In this document: positions 58,246-64,000 of the stretch, one piece after another
Numbering within the stretch: position 1 is the stretch's first letter
Layout of the letters: each line of letters begins with the position of its first letter
DNA from: GCA-001856825 sp049965815
GTDB taxonomy: Archaea > Thermoplasmatota > Thermoplasmata > Thermoplasmatales > GCA-001856825
Direction of reading: 5' to 3'
Length of the DNA stretch: 64,000 nt
Assembly (NCBI GenBank): GCA_049965815.1
Contig: JBMFVV010000003.1
Span: 1 to 64,000 of the forward strand
Notes under the pieces: generated by a model
Seen by the model: the letters and a program-made list of their open reading frames with translations, nothing else
Told to the model about the DNA's origin: nothing
Database searches by the model: none
Position numbers and translations under genes: made by a program

Positions 58246-60138
58246 TTAATTTTTCTTTCTTCTCCTCCTCATTATTAGAACCCCGAACACTATTATTATA
58301 ACTGCCACTACTGCTAGAACTGTGTATGTTAGCCCTGTGTCTGAGGAGAGATGCTGTATGGGAGTCTCTGTCACTGAAACGTTGAAATTGTGTGTGACCA
58401 GAAACTGGTTAGAAGAGTTGTTGAGCATGTAGGTGACAATAAGCTGTGACGGGTAATTCCCCGGAGTCGCTGCAGATTCAACATTCATCACAAATGTGAT
58501 CGTTATGGACTGGCCGGGGACCAACTGTGCAAAAGTTATGTTGTTTGCCGTAAGGCTGCCAAGTGGGTTTGAAGACGGGACGTCAATGTAGAACACATCT
58601 GGAGTGAGTATGTGGAAGTTCAGATCAACAAGAGTGACATTGCCGTTGTTTTTGGCCGTGAAAACAAATAGGTTCGCATTCGTACCTGAGTTTACTGATA
58701 TCTGACCGGATGTCAGTTCTACGGATCCCTTGTTAAGTATTTTCTCGCTCAGGGTCAGAGTCTTATTGTTTATGTGCAGGTATATGTTGGCAGGACCAGC
58801 TGTCATTGACGCATTGAGCAGGAATGTCAGGTTTAGCAATTGACCGGAGGGTAGACCGGGCAGATGGTATGGAGCTGTTGAAACGTTGAAAGCACTGGAA
58901 GTCACACTTACGTTGATTGAAGGTGAAATGGAATCTCCGCCATTTATCAGCGCCACCTTAAGCAGGACGAACTGCTCACCCTGGTAAATGTAAGGAGGGG
59001 TTGTATAATAGTTCACGAGGGAGATATTGGAATATCCCGGCACAATTACCTTGAATTCCACATCCCTGGAACTTCCATTGTAATTCAGGGTCAGGTTCTG
59101 GTAGAAAGTTGTTCCATTTCCAGTTATGCTTACTATGAATGTGACAGGTACAGCTTCAAAAGCTGGTATGGCCGAAATGACAGTTTTTTGCGTCACTCCG
59201 CTTAATGGTGAAGTGGGGGTGTAAATGACTGAAACATTTGTTACGGGAACGGATGAATCTTCCTCCAGGTAGAACTGCAGAGGTATGTTCTTCATATCCT
59301 GGCCAGCAACCACTGTTCCAGTGTTAAAGGCAGCTGCAGCACCTACAATATACGGGAATGAAGCCAGTTTTACGGAGAACTGCTCGTTATGCGTCAGCCC
59401 AAACACCGTAATCTCCAAATTCTGACTAGTGACAAGTGTTGCAGGACCGATATCAACTGTGAATGTCACGGGAATAGATGTGTAAGCTGGGAAAGCGGGT
59501 ATAACCACGTGCTGTAACGAGCCTGTCATTGGGGATTGTGGGGAATATGTTACAGTTACATTTGTAGCCGGTGAATTACCATTATTCTCAAGGTATATGG
59601 TAATGGGTATACTGGACTCATAGGACGTTGCAGATATGGGGCTTCCTGGGAGACCAAAATACGCCTGCAGCGGAATAATGCTTACCGTACCCAGCAGTGC
59701 TACCTGTCCTGTCATGTTCCCGCTGATTGTCCTGTTTCCTGAGATGAAGCTGTAGTCAATGGTCATCTGGTAGATGCCGCTAGGTGCAGTTGCGCTGATG
59801 TTAGTTAGCTGATATATCGTGTACTGCCCGCCCGTCTGTGTCATCGGGAAGGTGAAGTAATCCCTCACGTCCTTATCTGGGCCATGGACATAGCTGTAGC
59901 TGAAATATCCTCCTGAAGCAGTGAAGTTGAACGATACATTGAGATCGACAAGCGCCGATTCCGTCACAAAAGTCGCAACAAGCGGGACATAAGAATACCC
60001 AGGTGCTACCAGCTCGGTACTGTTGGTTGAGTACCAATTCATGCTGGTAACAGCTATCGGCGCATTCGTTCCAAAACTCATAGGCATGCTAGACATAAGC
60101 AGAACTGCAATTCCCAAAAATATCAACAGTTTCTTCAT
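58246..60138 (-). CDS. surface protein with repeated beta domains and anchor
   Basis: A 630-residue secreted protein: signal peptide (about residues 1-23), five or so Ig-like/CARDB-type repeats, recognisable by recurring VxITIYLENNGNSPATNVTVTY, then PAFPAYTSIPVTFTV and the similar PVTNVSVIYTPTSPLSG with IPAFEAVPVTFIVSI, and a C-terminal helix followed by RRRRKKN. This is COG1361-like S-layer architecture. The gene starts one base after the stop of the MFS exporter, so it is made with a drug-efflux pump and its regulator. It may be an extracytoplasmic partner of the pump, which is inference. Confidence 0.8.
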   Translation of the reverse strand: MKKLLIFLGIAVLLMSSMPMSFGTNAPIAVTSMNWYSTNSTELVAPGYSYVPLVATFVTESALVDLNVSFNFTASGGYFSYSYVHGPDKDVRDYFTFPMTQTGGQYTIYQLTNISATAPSGIYQMTIDYSFISGNRTISGNMTGQVALLGTVSIIPLQAYFGLPGSPISATSYESSIPITIYLENNGNSPATNVTVTYSPQSPMTGSLQHVVIPAFPAYTSIPVTFTVDIGPATLVTSQNLEITVFGLTHNEQFSVKLASFPYIVGAAAAFNTGTVVAGQDMKNIPLQFYLEEDSSVPVTNVSVIYTPTSPLSGVTQKTVISAIPAFEAVPVTFIVSITGNGTTFYQNLTLNYNGSSRDVEFKVIVPGYSNISLVNYYTTPPYIYQGEQFVLLKVALINGGDSISPSINVSVTSSAFNVSTAPYHLPGLPSGQLLNLTFLLNASMTAGPANIYLHINNKTLTLSEKILNKGSVELTSGQISVNSGTNANLFVFTAKNNGNVTLVDLNFHILTPDVFYIDVPSSNPLGSLTANNITFAQLVPGQSITITFVMNVESAATPGNYPSQLIVTYMLNNSSNQFLVTHNFNVSVTETPIQHLSSDTGLTYTVLAVVAVIIIVFGVLIMRRRRKKN

Positions 60139-61584
60139 TTATACCACCTCATTCGATTCATTTACTATCACCTTCTTCATTGACAACGTGAAGATTAGTG
60201 AAATTAGAAGCGTAACGAAACCTATTATGTAGATCCAGTTGAACGCCTGCTGGGAGGGGAAATCCTCAAACACGGGAGTGAATGGAATTACTCCCAGGGA
60301 AATGGGGAAATACGAGACCAGCGCCGGTGCAACGAACTGCGTTTCTATGGACCCGGATATTGCCGGGGAGAGGCTTGACCCTATGTTCCTGAATACTGTG
60401 TTCATTCCCGTAGCCATTCCAGCTGAATCCTTCGGGGTTGAGATTATGATCATATTGATCATCCCAACAAAGACGAATGAAGTTCCACCACCTATGAACG
60501 CTGCATCCTCTGTTATGGCAAGGGGAGTTCCCCTATTCACATACAAAAGTAAGAATGCCATAAGCATGATGATTGTACCTATCAGGATTGCAAGCTTCGG
60601 GCCTCTCTTCTTTACCACCAGCGCACCAATGGGTGCAAGTGCAATTCCCATTATTGCCCCAGGCACCACCGTCAGCCCGGCGGTGAACACGTCCTTTCCG
60701 AAACCCAGTGGGATTGGATCCTCAAGGATCGTGGGTATGGTATAGAAGAGATAAAACATCCCCCCAGAGACCAAGAGTCCCGCGAAATTGGCCAGGAAGA
60801 TATTTCGGACGCTCAGTAGCTTCAGGCTGATGAAAGGATCATCAGTCACCCTCTCGTAGAGGTAGAACATCACCAGTGAGACAATCGACAAAAGTCCAAC
60901 TGACAGGCTCAAGGAAGAAGTCCATCCCCAGTACTCCCCCTGTGACAGCACAAGAAGTAGAGATATTATGCCAACCACAAGCAGGAATATCCCCCCTGCG
61001 TCTATCTTCTGCTTTTTCCTGAATGGGCTTTCCTTCAGACTTATTGCAGATGCAATCAGCAATCCAAATGCGATCGGTATTGCAGAATGATATGCCCACT
61101 CCCAGCTGAAATTCTGCGTTATCCAGGCCCCGATCACCAGCCCTATCGACGCACCAACCGTGAATGTTGCCGAAATTATCCCCTGGGCTAGGGGAAGGTC
61201 CTTTGGTGGAAGTTCGTCATTCAGCAGTGCAAATGCAACTGGAAACATGCCCATTCCAAGTCCCTGTATCGTTCTAATGAGGATGAATTCAGAAAGCGTT
61301 GTTGCAAATCCTCCGAATGAAATGGCCACTGAATAAACGACTGCAAGCGATACAAAGATCTTCTTCTTACCTACAATGTCAGCCAGTTTACCGAATATTG
61401 CCGCTGAGACCGTTCCTGATATCAGGTAAGCAGTAAGCACCCATGAAAGTGAGCTGTATGATGCATCAAAGTACCTGGAAAGGACCGGAAGCGCCGGAAC
61501 AACCATTGTCTCAACATAGGTGATGAGAGTCCCCATCAGTGCCATTATTACAATGGTTGACCCTGCCCTTTTACTGAACGCCAT
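60139..61584 (-). CDS. MFS transporter, DHA2-like
   Basis: A 481-residue major facilitator with 14 predicted helices. Motif A appears as FGKLADIVGKKKIFVSLA, motif B-like RTIQGLGMGMFPVAFAL in helix 4, and the helix 5 glycine-rich segment TVGASIGLVIGAWI. It overlaps the upstream PadR gene by 14 nt and abuts the downstream surface protein gene, forming a three-gene operon. Substrate unknown; likely a hydrophobic compound exported with protons. Confidence 0.9.
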   Translation of the reverse strand: MAFSKRAGSTIVIMALMGTLITYVETMVVPALPVLSRYFDASYSSLSWVLTAYLISGTVSAAIFGKLADIVGKKKIFVSLAVVYSVAISFGGFATTLSEFILIRTIQGLGMGMFPVAFALLNDELPPKDLPLAQGIISATFTVGASIGLVIGAWITQNFSWEWAYHSAIPIAFGLLIASAISLKESPFRKKQKIDAGGIFLLVVGIISLLLVLSQGEYWGWTSSLSLSVGLLSIVSLVMFYLYERVTDDPFISLKLLSVRNIFLANFAGLLVSGGMFYLFYTIPTILEDPIPLGFGKDVFTAGLTVVPGAIMGIALAPIGALVVKKRGPKLAILIGTIIMLMAFLLLYVNRGTPLAITEDAAFIGGGTSFVFVGMINMIIISTPKDSAGMATGMNTVFRNIGSSLSPAISGSIETQFVAPALVSYFPISLGVIPFTPVFEDFPSQQAFNWIYIIGFVTLLISLIFTLSMKKVIVNESNEVV

Positions 61585-62128
61585 GCCTCACTTCCCCTAT
61601 GAGTGTCTTCAGCTTTTTCTTTGTCTGGCTGATCCTCTCATAGTCCTCTTCGAACGCCATGTTAAATATTTCTGTTATGAGCTCTATCAGTTCGTCACCG
61701 ATCTTCTCGTAAATGATCTCCAGTCTCTTCACAAAATCAGGAGACAGAAGGAGCTCTCTACTCTTCGTTTCAGAAATCAGCATTTCCTGTCTCAAAAAGG
61801 CAGTAAGGAAACCCTTCCTTATCTCTCCGCTAAGGCGCTTCAGTTTTCCAACGTGTTTTCTTCCCTTTGAAGTGAGGGCATAGTACCTGACTCTCCCAGA
61901 ACTTTCCTTGGATACGTAACCTTCTTCCTCAAGCTTCCTCATGATTGGTACAAGGGTTCCACTTGACTTGTTTCGTCCATCGCTTGATAGTAACTTTGAC
62001 AGCTGATATAGGCTCTTCTTTCCTGTTGAGAGAGTGAAGAGTACCATCATGCGGTTGGACGATGTCATATGTCGAAATCGACAGTTAAACATCGTATAAA
62101 ACTCTTGCAGTTCTCCAGACATCGTCAT
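61571..62128 (-). CDS. PadR-type winged-helix regulator
   Basis: A 185-residue regulator. The winged helix covers about residues 20-90: MVLFTLSTGKKSLYQLSKLL, GTLVPIMRKLEEEGYVSKES and RVRYYALTSKGRKHVGKL. The C-terminal 95 residues are helical, as in the longer PadR group. It heads the operon with the exporter and the surface protein, so it probably represses its own transcription. An alternative start is ATG 62122. Confidence 0.82.
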   Translation of the reverse strand: MTMSGELQEFYTMFNCRFRHMTSSNRMMVLFTLSTGKKSLYQLSKLLSSDGRNKSSGTLVPIMRKLEEEGYVSKESSGRVRYYALTSKGRKHVGKLKRLSGEIRKGFLTAFLRQEMLISETKSRELLLSPDFVKRLEIIYEKIGDELIELITEIFNMAFEEDYERISQTKKKLKTLIGEVRHGVQ

Positions 62129-62191
62129 CGCAACGTTCTGTAGCAGATGTCTGCTCGAAAGTGTTAACTATCGACCCATTATCTACAGCTA

Positions 62192-62722
62192 ATGACCCAG
62201 GCCCCAGGAACAGGCATTTCTTTCACATTCGGTAGTGGTTATCAGTTTGAACTGATAATTGCGATCATAATCATATTCGGAATTTTTAGGGGGCTATCTG
62301 GGAGACGATATACCAGATTGAGGGTCATCAGGACACCGGCATTATACCTGCTTCTTACCCTACTGGCCGTCTTCCTGACTTCACTTCCAAACATATATGC
62401 TCAACTCATGATTCTTTTGGTGCCTGTTGGAATACCTGCTGGAATTAGATTCGGGAAAGACGTAAGATTTTTCTCAAGAAACGGAGTGCTATACTACAGA
62501 CGATCACCTTCCATACTTTTACTCTGGGCAGTTGCATTGGTTGCGCGAACCAGCCTGGAGTTATTTTCATTCAGGTCTCTGCTGGCTATCATCGTTTTCA
62601 ATGCAATCCTATCTTTCATCACAGGAATGCTTGTAGGGGAGGCCGTGCACATCCTGAGAACAAACAAAGAAGAAACAATCGAACAAGAAAAGGTATCAAC
62701 TGGTCTCAGCGGGAGCGGATGA
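62192..62722 (+). CDS. five-helix membrane protein, CcdC/DUF1453-like
   Basis: A 176-residue membrane protein with about five helices and a basic segment (RGLSGRRYTRLRVIRTPALY) after the first, which resembles the CcdC/DUF1453 pattern of small membrane proteins. The polar FGKDVRFFSRNGVLYYRRSPS between helices is a notable feature. Function unknown. Divergent from the PadR operon; it may respond to the same regulator. Confidence 0.6.
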   Translation: MTQAPGTGISFTFGSGYQFELIIAIIIIFGIFRGLSGRRYTRLRVIRTPALYLLLTLLAVFLTSLPNIYAQLMILLVPVGIPAGIRFGKDVRFFSRNGVLYYRRSPSILLLWAVALVARTSLELFSFRSLLAIIVFNAILSFITGMLVGEAVHILRTNKEETIEQEKVSTGLSGSG

Positions 62723-62724
62723 CA

Positions 62725-63522
62725 TCATATAAGTCCATAAAACTCCATGAAGAAGTTCATTGATCTCTCAATTTTTTCCTTATCTACGCCTTCCTGGATG
62801 AGCATGGTTACCCTCTTGGGAACCGAGTCTGCAGGGAGTACAAAATTCGGATTCGTTTCGTCACCTGCGAAGTCAGTTTCAAGAAAGAAACCCTTCTCGC
62901 CCCAGGGTGCAGCCCTGGCATTTTTTCTTCCGGCGGGAACGGAAGGAATTATATCGCAGTTCTCAGAGAATATTGGAGCACTGAAGTGCTTCACGACCAG
63001 TGACTTCTTCCCGCTGTTTCTGGCCATATGCATCACGTCGCACATACCTGCAGAATCCAGAGATTCGGTGTGAAGGATGACAGGTATGTCCTTGTCTGCA
63101 GTGCGCTGAAAAATGTATTCCATTATGCTGTTGCTCTCTTCGATGATATCGTTTGACATATCGAAGTGTGGCCTTCCAACCTCCCCAATGGCGTTGGCCT
63201 TCCCATCCTCTATTCTTCCGATTGCAGAATCTACTGCTCTCCTGTACGTTTCTAGAGCTTTCTCTTTCCCAATCTTGTCCCTCATTTGGATGTAATTCAC
63301 TGGATAAGGACCTATGCTCACAACAACATCAATCCCCCTTTCTTTCAGAAGTTTTGATATGGAGATAGTTTGGTCGTATTTTCTCTCAAAGTCCTCCAAC
63401 AGGAAGCAATCTTCAGTCAGGTTCACAAGGTTCAATGAAGTTCCCCCTGCCTTGGTGAAAGTCTTAAGGAAGAAGTCTACAGAAGATGGAGTCAAATGGA
63501 CATGGTTGTCAAATACCTTCAC
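62725..63522 (-). CDS. TatD-like metal-dependent hydrolase
   Basis: A 265-residue amidohydrolase-fold protein. Metal ligands by motif: His-x-His in FDNHVHLTP at the N-terminus, Glu in AIGEVGRPHF, His in VILHTESLD, His in VVKHFSAP, and Asp in LETDFAGDE. This matches archaeal TatD-related hydrolases (deoxyribonuclease TatD relatives), which act on nucleic acids or small metabolites; the true substrate is unknown. It ends two bases past the stop of the convergent membrane protein gene. Confidence 0.85.
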   Translation of the reverse strand: MKVFDNHVHLTPSSVDFFLKTFTKAGGTSLNLVNLTEDCFLLEDFERKYDQTISISKLLKERGIDVVVSIGPYPVNYIQMRDKIGKEKALETYRRAVDSAIGRIEDGKANAIGEVGRPHFDMSNDIIEESNSIMEYIFQRTADKDIPVILHTESLDSAGMCDVMHMARNSGKKSLVVKHFSAPIFSENCDIIPSVPAGRKNARAAPWGEKGFFLETDFAGDETNPNFVLPADSVPKRVTMLIQEGVDKEKIERSMNFFMEFYGLI

Positions 63523-63647
63523 TCTTATCTATCGATTATAGTTTTAAAAATTTATGCACATACGTATCATCTTTTCGAAATAGAATTATTTATTTGGAGG
63601 GGAGGGGAAAGTTTTGTCATTCATTTGAGACACAATACTGCTGTAAG

Positions 63648-63656
63648 GTTGATATA
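63648..63656 (+). promoter_or_regulatory. TATA box of MMPL transporter gene
   Basis: TTGATATAACC is centred 26 nt before ATG 63678. An overlapping out-of-frame ATG at 63674 gives only two codons, so 63678 is the start. Confidence 0.45.
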
Positions 63657-63677
63657 ACCTTTTGAGATTCAGGATGA

Positions 63678-64000
63678 ATGCTTGAAGGCAGATTCAGAAC
63701 ACTTGGAAATTTCATCAAAAAAAGATATAAGGCGATCATAATTGTATGGGTAGTTCTCATTGTCGCTCTTCTTCCTTTTGCTGCTATGTCAACAAGTTTG
63801 ATAAACTATAATGTAGAGGACATAGAGTTTGCCGGAAGCAGCCACACTCAATCCGTTCAGGCTCAGAACATCATGAATAGCGAATTCAATTTTTCAAAGG
63901 GCAATTCCAGCGGGACGGTGGCAGTACTGTACGTTGAGTCTCCCTTCAACTCATCTACCTCCTATAGCATCTGGGAGAAAATTAACTCCACCTACGCCAA
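63678..64000 (+). CDS. MMPL/RND-family transporter, N-terminal fragment
   Basis: The ORF opens at ATG 63678 and runs off the end of the window after about 107 codons. MLEGRFRTLGNFIKKRYKAI is followed by a hydrophobic helix (IIVWVVLIVALLPFAAM), then an extracytoplasmic start with NYNVEDIEFAGSSHTQSVQAQNIM. One N-terminal helix followed by a large external domain beginning with a string of polar residues is the MMPL/RND layout (as in archaeal and actinobacterial MmpL-like proteins). The rest of the gene lies outside. A TATA box is correctly spaced. Confidence 0.75.
   Translation, partial: MLEGRFRTLGNFIKKRYKAIIIVWVVLIVALLPFAAMSTSLINYNVEDIEFAGSSHTQSVQAQNIMNSEFNFSKGNSSGTVAVLYVESPFNSSTSYSIWEKINSTYA

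Noticed and set aside
1..64000. CRISPR arrays, rRNA genes and a replication origin
   Set aside because: No regularly spaced repeats, rRNA core sequences, or clusters of ORB-like repeats with cdc6/orc1 were seen when reading through; a systematic repeat search was not possible.

Overview
The window reads as chromosome of an acidophilic, moderately thermophilic archaeon of the order Thermoplasmatales (phylum Thermoplasmatota). The evidence is archaeal: RNase P RNA, intron-less tRNAs without encoded CCA, Nep1, UPF0147, an NBP35/Mrp ATPase, class III (type IV pilin-like) signal peptides, and TATA boxes about 22-28 nt upstream of many start codons, which implies leaderless transcripts. The sulfocyanin/rusticyanin-like blue copper protein beside a B-type-like haem-copper oxidase points to the same group. 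No species is claimed.

Layout. 0-1.3 kb: a DDE insertion-sequence transposase cut by the window edge. 1.5-2.3 kb: PP2C phosphatase. 2.4-12.5 kb: a respiratory island with oxidase subunits II and I, a small membrane subunit, a cupredoxin, haem O synthase, an unknown polytopic protein, a NapH/polyferredoxin-like membrane protein, a CPBP-family protein, a Rieske protein and cytochrome b. 12.6-34.9 kb: housekeeping and transport genes (SDR, haem-oxygenase-fold protein, two ABC-2 exporters, antiporter, M17 and M13 peptidases, class V aminotransferase, aldo/keto reductase, MFS exporters, tRNA-Arg(TCT), RNase P RNA, ScpB, PurD, Nep1, Mrp ATPase, PadR). 35.0-36.2 kb: an EF-Tu/SelB-like protein, a Pcc1-like ORF without a normal start codon, and tRNA-Arg(GCG).

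36.2-42.97 kb is accessory DNA. Directly after the tRNA is an AT-rich module of two paralogous zinc-finger/winged-helix/beta-domain proteins, a 31-residue membrane peptide, and a divergent pair of unknown genes, with a perfect 12-bp-arm inverted repeat between them. Then come a CinA-like gene and an eIF2B-family gene split by an IS607-type element (serine recombinase plus TnpB). At 49.3-50.4 kb lies a second, decayed copy of the same module, set between two pilin genes. I consider this repeated module the best candidate for an undescribed system.

43-64 kb: MFS exporter with MarR regulator, esterase, FAD oxidoreductase, ornithine cyclodeaminase-like enzyme, pilins and small membrane proteins, an Lrp/AsnC-type effector domain protein, UPF0147, two-subunit methylmalonyl-CoA mutase, aconitase, a PadR-MFS-surface protein operon, a TatD-type hydrolase, and the start of an MMPL/RND transporter that runs off the end.

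All functions come from reading motifs by eye; no database search was run.
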